A DNA stretch of 64,000 nucleotides from Massilia sp. PAMC28688 (GTDB lineage: Bacteria; Pseudomonadota; Gammaproteobacteria; Burkholderiales; Burkholderiaceae_D), in the NCBI RefSeq assembly GCF_019443445.1, contig NZ_CP080378.1, positions 1,922,001-1,986,000 of the forward strand. Direction: 5' to 3'. Each line of letters opens with the position of its first letter. The stretch's first letter is position 1. Below the pieces are notes generated by a model that had not been told where the DNA came from, ran no database searches, and saw nothing but the letters and a program-made list of their open reading frames with translations. Both the position numbers and the translations under genes were made by a program. This document shows positions 25,710 to 34,521 of this stretch, one piece after another.

Positions 25710-26036
25710 CTAATCCTCGTTCACCCAGCGCTGCAGCGCAAAGTGCTCGCGGCACCAGCAGGCAATCAGGTGGAATTGTTCTTCGCTCCACAGGGGACTG
25801 CGCCGGTAGCGCAAGATATTGGTGAGCAGGGTCCAGTCATCGTCGCCGAGGGTTTCGACTTGTTGCAGGTTGACACCGCTGTCGCCACCCCAGTACACGG
25901 CGCACAGCACTTCGGCCAGCAGGCGGGCAGCGGGATCGGGCCGCACCAGCCGTGCGTGCAGCTGTGCCGGCGTCAGCTGGCCGACGGTCTTGCCGGCCGC
26001 CGCAGGTACTGCTGCACGCTGATGGGGCGTTGCCAT
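25710..26036 (-). CDS. Hypothetical protein, 108 residues
   Basis: The frame starts at 26036 with CCAGGA upstream. The soluble protein has a Pro/Ala-rich N-terminus and a helical Trp/Cys-containing C-terminus (LWSEEQFHLIACWCREHFAL). It lies between the GGDEF gene and the Aer-like chemoreceptor gene on the same strand and could be part of that transcription unit. I recognise no family. Confidence 0.6.
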   Translation of the reverse strand: MATPHQRAAVPAAAGKTVGQLTPAQLHARLVRPDPAARLLAEVLCAVYWGGDSGVNLQQVETLGDDDWTLLTNILRYRRSPLWSEEQFHLIACWCREHFALQRWVNED

Positions 26037-26057
26037 GGCCGTGTTGTCCTGGTCAGC

Positions 26058-27695
26058 TTAGGCCCGGGGGCCGTTCAATGCAGGCGTCCGGCCAGGCTGG
26101 GCCGCCGCCGGAGGCGCTGCCGCCATGCCGCGCCCGCCACGCGAATGGCTGACCAGCTTGAAACTGTTGATCAATTCGGTCAACTTGATGGCTTGGCCGT
26201 TCATGCTGCTTGCAGCATTGGCGGCATCTTCCACAATGGCCGTGTTTTGCTGGGTGGCGCTGTCCATGCGGGTGATGGCGCCGTTGACCTGCTCGATGCC
26301 GATCTTCTGTTCGCGGCTTGCGTGGGTGATTTCCTGCATGAAGCCAGCTACCTGTTGCACTGCGGACACGATATCGCGCATGGTCGACCCGGCCGACTCC
26401 ACCAGGGCGCCGCCGCTTTCAACCTGCTCCACCGAGTTGCCAATCAGGGTCTTGATTTCCTTGGCGGCGGCAGCGCTGCGGTGCGCCAGGCTGCGTACTT
26501 CCGTCGCCACCACGGCAAAGCCGCGCCCCTGGTCACCTGCACGCGCCGCTTCCACGGCCGCGTTCAGCGCCAGGATATTGGTCTGGAAAGCGATGCTGTC
26601 GATGACACCGATGATGTCGACGACCTTGCCGGAACTGGTTCGGATCGATTGCATGGTATCGACCACCTGCTTGACGGCGTTGCCGCCCTCGATTGCGGTC
26701 TGAGCGGCCTGGCTGGCCAGGCGGTTGGCTTCTTCCGCGTGCTCGGCATTCTGGCCCACGGTTCCGGTCAGTTCCTCCATGGAAGAGGAGGTCTGCTGGA
26801 GCGCACTGGTCTGTTCGTCCGAGCGCAGCAGCAAATCGCTGGTGCCCTCGGCAATTCCCCCCGCACCCCGGGTGACCACCTCGGCCGCTTCCTTGATCTG
26901 GCCCACCAGCAGTTTCACATTGGTTTGCAGGACGCGGATACCTTGCAGCATGGCCACCATTTCCACGCTGCCAGTGGCGCGGATGCGGCCCGACAGATCG
27001 CCCGCGCTCATCTGGTCGAGGTCTTGCTTTACCTGCCGCAACGGCTTGACGACCGAGTGCATCAGCAGCGCGCCGTAGGCGAGGCACGCCGCCGTGCCGC
27101 CGGCGGCCAGCAGCAAGGCCGGCACGGTGGCGCCTTGCAGGGCGGCGAACACGGCCAGGCCGAAGGCGGCCAGCATGAGCAAGGTGGCAATGGCGACCTG
27201 CACCGACAGCCTGGTCTCGACCGCCCATGCGCCGAGCCCTGCCCGGGCTGGAACCACGGCACCTTCGCGGATCCGGATGGCGCGCTCGCCGTCATTGATT
27301 TTCTTGTAGGCCTGCTCCGCGGCGGCGACCTGCTGCCGGCTCGGCTTGACGCGCACCGACGTGAAGCCAACCATCTTTCCACCTTCGATGATGGGCGCGG
27401 CATTGGCTTCGACCCAGTAATGGTCGCCATTCTTGCAGCGGTTCTTGACCAGGCCGGTCCATGCCTTGCCCGCCTTGATCGTTTCCCAGAAGTCGGCAAA
27501 GGCGGCGGCCGGCATGTCGGGGTGGCGCACGATATTCTGGGGCGACCCCAGCAGCTCTGCTTCGGAAAAGCCGCTGATCTTGACGAAGTCGGCATTCACG
27601 TAAGTGATATTGCCCTTGAGGTCGGTCTTGGACACGACCGTCTCCGTATCGCCGAGCACATATTCCTTGTGGGTGACAGGTGAGTTATTACGCAT
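26058..27695 (-). CDS. Aer-like PAS methyl-accepting chemotaxis protein
   Basis: The 545-residue receptor opens [20 protein letters not shown], the typical start of Aer-type receptors. It continues with an N-terminal PAS domain (residues 20-120, [19 protein letters not shown]), two membrane helices around 165-215, a HAMP segment, and an MCP signalling domain with the conserved hairpin tip around [19 protein letters not shown]. Aer-type PAS domains bind FAD and report redox or energy state to CheA/CheW. The FAD assignment is by analogy. No periplasmic sensor domain is present. Confidence 0.92.
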   Translation of the reverse strand: MRNNSPVTHKEYVLGDTETVVSKTDLKGNITYVNADFVKISGFSEAELLGSPQNIVRHPDMPAAAFADFWETIKAGKAWTGLVKNRCKNGDHYWVEANAAPIIEGGKMVGFTSVRVKPSRQQVAAAEQAYKKINDGERAIRIREGAVVPARAGLGAWAVETRLSVQVAIATLLMLAAFGLAVFAALQGATVPALLLAAGGTAACLAYGALLMHSVVKPLRQVKQDLDQMSAGDLSGRIRATGSVEMVAMLQGIRVLQTNVKLLVGQIKEAAEVVTRGAGGIAEGTSDLLLRSDEQTSALQQTSSSMEELTGTVGQNAEHAEEANRLASQAAQTAIEGGNAVKQVVDTMQSIRTSSGKVVDIIGVIDSIAFQTNILALNAAVEAARAGDQGRGFAVVATEVRSLAHRSAAAAKEIKTLIGNSVEQVESGGALVESAGSTMRDIVSAVQQVAGFMQEITHASREQKIGIEQVNGAITRMDSATQQNTAIVEDAANAASSMNGQAIKLTELINSFKLVSHSRGGRGMAAAPPAAAQPGRTPALNGPRA

Positions 27696-27718
27696 GATCT
27701 GAAAATGAAGTTGAGTGA

Positions 27719-29785
27719 CTAGTGAATCCGGACGAGATCGCTTGTTGCCCGCGGTCTCCTCGGCGCTTGCCTGGTGCCGGCCCCGGTGGCCGGCACGGAT
27801 GGCCGTGGCGCCAGGGCTGCTGCTGCCCGCTCCACGACGAAAAATTCCACCACTTGCGCCAGGTGGCCGGCTTCGCCCTGCATGGTCTGGGCCGCTGCGG
27901 CTGCTTCTTCGACGAGCGCCGCATTTTGCTGGGTAACCTGGTCAAGCTGGGCGATGGCGCGGTTGATCTGGTCGATGCCGCTGGCCTGCTCCTGGGTGGC
28001 GGTGGACATCTCGTCAATAGTGTCGTTGGCCTTGACGATGGCGCCCACCACCTCGCGCATGGTGGCCCCGGCGCTGGCGGCGAGCCGGGCGCCGGCCGCG
28101 ACCTGCTCGAGCGAATCGTTGATCAGCTGCTTGATTTCACGGGCGGCAGCGCCCGAGCGCTGGGCCAGCGTGCGCACTTCGGTCGCCACGACCGCGAAGC
28201 CGCGGCCGTGCTCTCCGGCCCGCGCCGCCTCGACCGCCGCATTGAGTGCCAGGATATTGGTCTGGAAGGCGATGGCGTCCACCACGCTGGTGATATCGGC
28301 GATCTTGTTGGACGAGGCCGTGATGGCATCCATCTTGGCCACCACCTGTTCCACCGCCTCGCCGCCGGCACGGGCGGTGTCGGACGCGGTCCGCGACAGG
28401 GCCTGGGCGTGGCGGGCATTGTCGGCATTGTTGCGCACGCTGGCCGTCATTTCTTCCATGGATGAAGCGGTTTGCTCAAGTGCCGCGGCCTGCTGTTCGG
28501 TACGGGCCGACAGTTCCATATTGCCGGCGGCCACTTCGGCCGAGATGGACGTGATGGCGTCGGTGCCGCCCCGCACCTCGGTGACCACGTTGGCGAGGCG
28601 CTCAGTCATCATGCGCAGTGAGACCAGCAGGCGGCCGCTTTCATCGACCGATGTGGCTTCCACCCGCGCCGTCAGATTGCCCGTGGCGACGGTTTCCACT
28701 GCTTGCAGGGCCTGGCCAAACGGCCGCACCACCAGTTTGCGGATAATAAAATGCAGCATGACGGTGACGATCAGGACCATCAGCAGGCCCATGATGGCCG
28801 CATGGTTGCGCTGGCGCACGGCCCCGGCGGTGATCTCGTCCAGATAGGCATCGCCCACCACCAGCATCTGCCAGTCCTTGATGGTGCTGAAGGCGGCAAC
28901 GCGCCGGCGGACTGTGGCGCCTGGCGCTGCTGCCTCGGCATAGTGGAGCACGCCGTTAGCCTGGCTCAGCATGGTTTGTACGTAGGGCGCGCCGGCGGCG
29001 TCTTGCGCGGCGAGCAGGTTGCTGCCTTCGAGCTGGCGGTGGATGACGGCCTTGCCCAGGTCCTTGCCCGGACGGGCGCTGAGCACATAGAAGCTGCCCG
29101 TCTGTCCCAGCTGCAGCGACTTGATGCCGGTGCCCAGCAAGCGTACCGAATCGGTGAAATCAATGCCCACGTACAGCACGCCGATGACCTCCTTGCCGAC
29201 AACGATGGCCTCATAGTGGGTCATGTACTGGCCCCCGAACAGGCTGGCCGAACCGGCATAGCTTTGGCCGTTCATGAGCAGGCGATAGGCTGGGTGTGCA
29301 TGGTCCAGCGTGGTGCCGACGGCGCGGGCGCCATCTTCTTTCTTGTGCGAGGTGGTCACGCGCACGAAGTCGTCCCCCTGGCGCACGAAGATGGTGGCAT
29401 AGGCGCCGGTCAGGGCGGTAAACGTGTCCGGGATGGCGAAGTCGAGATTGACAACCTTGCCATCGAGCGCGAGGGTGGAGACCGGGGTGCCGGCCACGTC
29501 CATCTTGCTCGCGTGGTCGACCGTGAACTGGCCGCCCAGGCGGTCAGCGAAAATCCTGGCATAGGATGCGACCTGGCCACGCAGACTGCGGTCGAGCACC
29601 TCTACCGTCGCGGTGAGCAAACGCCCTTTTTCCCGGACGTTGGCGACGGCATCGGTCTGCGCCTGTTGCTGTTGTGAGATGGTCGTGACGGCCACAAAGC
29701 CGGCGAACAGGCCACCGACGGCAAGCAGCATCCACAGGGCGACCTTGCGGCCGATTTTGGCTTGGTAAAAGTGAAACAGGTTCAT
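27719..29785 (-). CDS. Methyl-accepting chemotaxis protein with Cache sensor
   Basis: The start at 29785 has GAGGACAACC upstream and gives 688 residues. A first membrane helix ([17 protein letters not shown]) is followed by a large periplasmic domain (about residues 45-340) of the Cache_3/Cache_2 type, containing [14 protein letters not shown] second helix ([18 protein letters not shown]), HAMP and an MCP signalling domain then follow (SIVVEQ-like tip [20 protein letters not shown]). The ligand is an unknown periplasmic small molecule. It lies just upstream of the Aer-like gene in the same direction, with 23 bp between. Confidence 0.92.
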   Translation of the reverse strand: MNLFHFYQAKIGRKVALWMLLAVGGLFAGFVAVTTISQQQQAQTDAVANVREKGRLLTATVEVLDRSLRGQVASYARIFADRLGGQFTVDHASKMDVAGTPVSTLALDGKVVNLDFAIPDTFTALTGAYATIFVRQGDDFVRVTTSHKKEDGARAVGTTLDHAHPAYRLLMNGQSYAGSASLFGGQYMTHYEAIVVGKEVIGVLYVGIDFTDSVRLLGTGIKSLQLGQTGSFYVLSARPGKDLGKAVIHRQLEGSNLLAAQDAAGAPYVQTMLSQANGVLHYAEAAAPGATVRRRVAAFSTIKDWQMLVVGDAYLDEITAGAVRQRNHAAIMGLLMVLIVTVMLHFIIRKLVVRPFGQALQAVETVATGNLTARVEATSVDESGRLLVSLRMMTERLANVVTEVRGGTDAITSISAEVAAGNMELSARTEQQAAALEQTASSMEEMTASVRNNADNARHAQALSRTASDTARAGGEAVEQVVAKMDAITASSNKIADITSVVDAIAFQTNILALNAAVEAARAGEHGRGFAVVATEVRTLAQRSGAAAREIKQLINDSLEQVAAGARLAASAGATMREVVGAIVKANDTIDEMSTATQEQASGIDQINRAIAQLDQVTQQNAALVEEAAAAAQTMQGEAGHLAQVVEFFVVERAAAALAPRPSVPATGAGTRQAPRRPRATSDLVRIH

Positions 29786-29934
29786 GGTTGTCCTCAGTAA
29801 GCGCTTATGTTGCCGCATGGAAACCATGAAGTCAATCAATTTCGTCATATTTAGCAGATTTGTGCGTTTGTCTAAAATTTCGCAAATTTGTCATTTAAGG
29901 GGCCAGGGCGCGGTATTGCTGTAAAATTCAGGAT

Positions 29935-30684
29935 ATGACCTCTGATTCGCTACCGCCGCTTGCCGCCATCGACGACCCTGTGCTCACGACACGCCAGGCC
30001 GCGCACTATCTTGGCGTGAGCGTCAGTACCGCGCAGTTGTGGATGGAGAGTGGGGCGATCGCCTCATGGAAGACGCCTGGCGGGCACCGCCGCTGCCGTC
30101 TGAGCGAAATCGAGCGGGTACAGCGCAAAGGGGTGGCCGCACCGTCCGGGCGCGCGACCGCCACGCCGCTGGCACCCGAATTCATTCTTCCCGATGCAGT
30201 GACTTATCCGGTCCTGCCCGATGAAGCACAGCGTTTGCAGGCCCTGTCGGCCAGCTGTCTGATCGGCAGCGCGACCGACCCGGCACTGGACCGCATTACC
30301 TGGCTGGCCTCGCAGATTACGCAGTGCCCCATGGCCCTGGTGTCGCTGCTTAGCGCTGAGCGGCAATGGTTCAAGTCGCGGGTAGGCGTGGCGCTGGCTG
30401 AAACGCCGCGCGATGCCGCTTTTTGCAGCCATGCGATCCTGAGCGAGCAGGGCATGGTGGTGGAGGATGCCCTGCTCGAACCGCGCTTTGCCGCCAATCC
30501 CCTGGTGCTGGGCCAACCCTACATCCGCTTCTATGCCGGTGTTCCCGTGACTGACGCTGATGGCAACCGCCTCGGCACCCTGTGCGTGCTCGACTCCCGG
30601 CCGCGGACCCTCTCGCCCGACCAGCTGCGTGGTTTGAAAGAATTGGCGCAGATGGTCACGGTCGAGCTGGCACGCAAGAAATAG
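29935..30684 (+). CDS. Excisionase-type HTH fused to a GAF domain
   Basis: The 249-residue protein begins with a MerR/excisionase-like DNA-binding domain (LTTRQAAHYLGVSVSTAQLW ... TPGGHRRCRLSEIERV, residues 17-62). After a 30-residue linker comes a GAF domain (about 95-249) with PMALVSLLSAERQWFKSRVG and GNRLGTLCVLDSRPR. This GAF type usually precedes GGDEF or kinase output domains. Here a DNA-binding domain replaces them, so it could be a one-component sensor regulator. It is divergent from the Cache chemoreceptor gene 149 bp away, a possible target. Confidence 0.82.
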   Translation: MTSDSLPPLAAIDDPVLTTRQAAHYLGVSVSTAQLWMESGAIASWKTPGGHRRCRLSEIERVQRKGVAAPSGRATATPLAPEFILPDAVTYPVLPDEAQRLQALSASCLIGSATDPALDRITWLASQITQCPMALVSLLSAERQWFKSRVGVALAETPRDAAFCSHAILSEQGMVVEDALLEPRFAANPLVLGQPYIRFYAGVPVTDADGNRLGTLCVLDSRPRTLSPDQLRGLKELAQMVTVELARKK

Positions 30685-30887
30685 CGTAGCCAGCGCGCAA
30701 GCTTGCGCTTGCCCAATCTCGCTTCATTGCTTTCAGTATCGTTCTTTGTGCTTTCCCCTTGCGTTTGATCGTCCATGGCGGCACCAATCCCCCTGTATTT
30801 GTTCCAGGTCGTGGGGCGCCATTCTGGCGAGCTGATCCTATACGCGGGGCGCCTTCCCGGCGCCATGCTTATTTGATAGGAAACGCT

Positions 30888-32060
30888 ATGAAAACCTTCA
30901 AACAACTTTGTATCCTTCCCCTGCTGGCCGGCCTGGCTGGCTGCGTCGGCATCATCACCACGCCCACGGTTCCCGTTCCCGAGGTAGACCATGCGCAATT
31001 CGTGGCGCTGGTACAGCAGGCGCCTTGCGCCGCCGGCGACAACCGGCTGTTCGTGATTGACCAGCGCTATGTCTACTGGGACCGCGGAGCGTCCTGCCCG
31101 GACCAGGTGCAGCGCCTCTACGGACGCAGCACTGGCGCGCTGCTCTGCGTCCACGGCAACTCTCCCAACGGCGCCTATACCAACTGCAGTGTGCCCTCGG
31201 TACGCGGGCTGTTCCAGGTCATCCTCAACAACCGGGACCGCGCCGACCTGGGGCTGGGCGTGAGCCACTCGGTGGTGGAAATCAAGATGCCTGTGCAGGA
31301 ATCGGCCAATCTGGTGTTCAGGACGGTGGTCCAGGAGTCGTTTTCCGGCATCCGCGAGCCGCTCAATGTCATCGTCCGCGATGCCGAAGCGTGGGCCAGG
31401 CTGTGGGCGCGGCATACGGCAGGCCGCACCCCGGCGCCGGCGCTTCCCAAGGTCGACTTCAGCCGCTCCATGCTGGTGGCCGTGTTTGCCGGAGACTTGC
31501 GCGGCTGTCATGAGTTCGGCATCCGCCGGATTAACCTGGTCGATCAGCGCATCGTGGTCGAGTACGAGGACCGCGACATTACTCCCAGCACCATTTGCAT
31601 TGCCGCCATCACCAATCCGATGCAGGTCGTTGCCGTGCCGCGCGTCGAGGCGCGGGCCGTGTTCCGCCAGGTGGCGCCGCAGCGGCTGGAATTTACCACC
31701 ATCGACCGCACGCCCTACTCGCGTATCGAGGAACCGATGAGCGTGGTGATCCGGGATGCGCAAAGCTGGGCCGCACTGTGGGCGCGCCATACCGGCAGCA
31801 GCGCACCGGCACCGGTCATTGACTTCACCCGCAACGAAGTGGTGGGCGTGTTTCGCGGCGTGCTGCCCAATGGCTGCTATGCCACCGAGATCAAGGATGT
31901 GTACCGCATCGCAGGCGACATCAACGTGGAGCGGGTTGATACCGAACCAGGTGAGGGCTCGGTCTGCACCCTGGCGATCGTGACACCGGCGCATATCATT
32001 TCTGTGCCGCGGGCCGGCGGCAGCGTGACGTTTTCGGCCCAGCGCCGCGTGTTGCCGTGA
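30888..32060 (+). CDS. Lipoprotein with two PrcB-type C-terminal domains
   Basis: The ATG at 30888 has GATAGGAAACG upstream. The 390-residue product has a lipoprotein signal ending LAGLAGC. The second half carries the same ~110-residue unit twice (from about 145 and 265): EPLNVIVRDAEAWARLWARH in the first copy and EPMSVVIRDAQSWAALWARH in the second, each followed by a VDFSR/IDFTR strand. This unit resembles the C-terminal domain of PrcB, the protease-complex subunit of Treponema dentilysin. The N-terminal ~130 residues have no recognised family. A role in binding a protease or inhibitor at the envelope is conjecture. Confidence 0.75.
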   Translation: MKTFKQLCILPLLAGLAGCVGIITTPTVPVPEVDHAQFVALVQQAPCAAGDNRLFVIDQRYVYWDRGASCPDQVQRLYGRSTGALLCVHGNSPNGAYTNCSVPSVRGLFQVILNNRDRADLGLGVSHSVVEIKMPVQESANLVFRTVVQESFSGIREPLNVIVRDAEAWARLWARHTAGRTPAPALPKVDFSRSMLVAVFAGDLRGCHEFGIRRINLVDQRIVVEYEDRDITPSTICIAAITNPMQVVAVPRVEARAVFRQVAPQRLEFTTIDRTPYSRIEEPMSVVIRDAQSWAALWARHTGSSAPAPVIDFTRNEVVGVFRGVLPNGCYATEIKDVYRIAGDINVERVDTEPGEGSVCTLAIVTPAHIISVPRAGGSVTFSAQRRVLP

Positions 32061-32160
32061 GCTGAGCGGGCGCCCTGATGGGGCCTAGCGGCCGGCCGCG
32101 CGCAAAACCGCCGACCGGCCGCCGCTATAATGGGCCATCCCAAGCCCGTAAAAGGAACGC

Positions 32161-32943
32161 ATGTCTCTGATCGAACCGCGCTTATGCGCGGCGCCTGCCA
32201 CGGCGCCTTTGTTTCGGCCCGGCCTGGCGCTCCCTGCGGGCGCCTTGCTGGGCGTGGCGATCGGGCTGGGACTGGTGCTGACCTTGGTGCGGGCCTTTGC
32301 CATGCTCGGCCCGCCCGCGTACCGGGGCCTGTTCCTGATCCATTGCATTCCCATGGCCCTGCTGCCATGGCTGCTGCTGAACAAGGATGGCAGGCAGCAG
32401 GTGGGCCTGAAGCGTTCCCGCCGGCCGCGCGAGTATCCGCTGGCCATTGCACTGGGCCTGCTCGCTTCCGCTGCTGCTTTCCTGCTCGGAATGGCACTGT
32501 TTGGTCCCACGCCGGACCACTGGTTCGTCAGTGTGGCCAATTCCTTCAGGGTGCAGCCGACGGCGGGCATGCCGCTGGTCGCCGTTTTCCTGATGTTTAC
32601 CATCCCCGCGCTGATCTTCAGTCCCATTGGGGAGGAAATCTTCTTCCGCGGCTATCTGCAGCGCATGCTGGAAACCCGATTCAGCCAGCGCAGCAGCACC
32701 ATGATCGAGGCAGCCTGGTTTGCCGGCGCCCATCTGGTTCATCACGGCATTGTACTGACAGCTGCCGGGCTGGGCTTTCGCGCGTTTTCCGGTACCCTGT
32801 GGTTTGTCCTCATGTTTGCCCTGTCCTGGATGCTGGCCTGGCTGCGCACGCGCCACGACAGCATCTACCCGGCCATCCTGGCCCACGCGGCTTTCAACCT
32901 GGGGATGAACAGCTTCATCTTTGCCTTCCTATGGCAGCGGTGA
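32161..32943 (+). CDS. CPBP-family intramembrane metalloprotease
   Basis: The 260-residue membrane protein has about seven to eight helices and the three CPBP/Abi motifs: GEEIFFRGYL with the EExxxR core, AAWFAGAHL with the second-helix histidine, and HAAFNLGMN (HxxxN). These place it with Rce1-like intramembrane proteases. Bacterial members are linked to protein processing or bacteriocin self-immunity. The substrate is unknown. It is followed, 21 bp later, by the ATP-grasp-like gene, possibly as an operon. Confidence 0.9.
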   Translation: MSLIEPRLCAAPATAPLFRPGLALPAGALLGVAIGLGLVLTLVRAFAMLGPPAYRGLFLIHCIPMALLPWLLLNKDGRQQVGLKRSRRPREYPLAIALGLLASAAAFLLGMALFGPTPDHWFVSVANSFRVQPTAGMPLVAVFLMFTIPALIFSPIGEEIFFRGYLQRMLETRFSQRSSTMIEAAWFAGAHLVHHGIVLTAAGLGFRAFSGTLWFVLMFALSWMLAWLRTRHDSIYPAILAHAAFNLGMNSFIFAFLWQR

Positions 32944-32964
32944 AGCACACGATTGAGGACAAGC

Positions 32965-34305
32965 GTGAGCGATATCATTGATCCACCATGCGCGGCACCA
33001 GCGGCGCCCGACGTCACGGCCGAACAGCGCATGAACAGCCAATGCTTTTGCGTCAGCCTTGACCAGGACGAGCTGCGCCTGGCCCTGGCCAGCGAACTGC
33101 ACTCGCCATCCTTGCTGGCGCTGCTGGAAGAGCGCTGTCCCTCGCTGTTCTCGTCCATGCCCGTATTTATTTCGGCGGCGCACCGCGCGCGCATGGAAAG
33201 CATCGTCAGCGCCATCGAGAGCGTGGTTGCCATGCCGGCCTACCGCGAGCTGGTACTGGGCCAGTCCGCGCCCATTGCCCGCCATCGCCAGGGCGGCGCC
33301 CGCAGTGCATTTTTCGGCTACGACTTCCACCTCAATGGCGACCAGATCGGCCTCATTGAAATCAATACCAATGCCGGCGGCGCCCTGCTCAATGCCCTTG
33401 TGGCGCGGGCCCACCGCGCCTGCTCCGTCAACGCGCAGCAGCTCGCCAGCGGTGCCGGTGCCGGTCCTGCCTTCGAGCAGCGCATCGTCGACATGTTCCG
33501 GCACGAGTGGGCGCTGGCCGGCCACACGCGCCCCTTGCGTACCATTGCCATCGTCGACCTTGCACCGGCAGAGCAGTACATGTATCCCGAATTCATCCTG
33601 TTCCAGCGCCTGTTCGAGCGCCATGGCATCGGCGCCGTGGTGGCCGATCCCGCCGCGCTGCACCTGCGTGACGGCGTGCTGTGGCATGGCGAACTGGCCA
33701 TTGACCTGGTCTACAACCGGCTCACCGACTTTACGCTGGCCGAACCGGCCCACGCCCACCTGCGCCAGGCCTACCTGGAAGACCTGGCCGTCATCACGCC
33801 ACACCCGCAGGCGCACGCGCTGTACGCCGACAAGCGCAACCTGGTCTTGCTGAGCGATCCGGACGTACTGGCGCGGCTCGGTGTGCCCGCAGACATCAGG
33901 GCGGTGCTGGCCGATTCGGTACTGCGCACCACCCTGGTGACGGCCGATGACGCCGAGCGCCTGTGGAAAGAGCGCAAGAGCCTGTTCTTCAAACCGGCGG
34001 CCGGCTTTGGCGGGCGCGCCGCCTACCGGGGAGACAAGGTCACCACGCGCGTGTGGAGCGATATCATCGCCGGCGGCTACGTGGCGCAGGAACTCATGCA
34101 GCCGGGCGCGCGCGTGGCCGGCAGCCGCGACAAGCCGCAAACGCTCAAGTTCGACCTGCGTGTATATGCCTACGATGGCCAGTCGCAGTGGCTGGCCGCG
34201 CGCCTGTACCAGGGGCAGACCACCAATTTCCGCACTCCGGGCGGCGGCTTCGCCCCGGTCTACAGCCTGCCGGCCGACGCCCAGGCATGCGCTGGCAGCT
34301 GCTGA
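32965..34305 (+). CDS. Circularly permuted ATP-grasp-like protein of unknown function
   Basis: A GTG start at 32965 is preferred because GAGGA lies just upstream; an in-frame TTG at 32953 is an alternative. The 446-residue protein has LIEINTNAGGALLN in its first half and FFKPAAGFGGRAAYRGDK, GGYVAQELM and LKFDLRVYAYDG in its second half. These look like the nucleotide and metal-binding elements of the circularly permuted ATP-grasp group, which form amide or peptide bonds. No substrate can be deduced. It may be co-transcribed with the CPBP gene and precedes a TonB receptor gene by 216 bp. Confidence 0.6.
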   Translation: MSDIIDPPCAAPAAPDVTAEQRMNSQCFCVSLDQDELRLALASELHSPSLLALLEERCPSLFSSMPVFISAAHRARMESIVSAIESVVAMPAYRELVLGQSAPIARHRQGGARSAFFGYDFHLNGDQIGLIEINTNAGGALLNALVARAHRACSVNAQQLASGAGAGPAFEQRIVDMFRHEWALAGHTRPLRTIAIVDLAPAEQYMYPEFILFQRLFERHGIGAVVADPAALHLRDGVLWHGELAIDLVYNRLTDFTLAEPAHAHLRQAYLEDLAVITPHPQAHALYADKRNLVLLSDPDVLARLGVPADIRAVLADSVLRTTLVTADDAERLWKERKSLFFKPAAGFGGRAAYRGDKVTTRVWSDIIAGGYVAQELMQPGARVAGSRDKPQTLKFDLRVYAYDGQSQWLAARLYQGQTTNFRTPGGGFAPVYSLPADAQACAGSC

Positions 34306-34521
34306 AGCATTGCGCCGGTTCGCCGGATCCAGGCATGAAGACGCGCGTAATGGTGGCCGTTCATCGTTTTTCCGCAACAATCGTTCTTGCCGGCCATAAG
34401 TTCCTTGCTTGCAAAAAAAGCAAACTGGTAAAATAGTCACCCCGTCGCAGACCCGCGTGCTTGACCACGCCCGGCCCCGCGCGCCCAGCTATTTCCTCCA
34501 CCGACACATGAAAGATCCGGC

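Noticed and set aside
30695..30708. GCGCAAGCTTGCGC palindrome after the HTH-GAF gene
   Set aside because: A perfect palindrome but short, without a loop or T-run, so neither a terminator nor an operator can be claimed.
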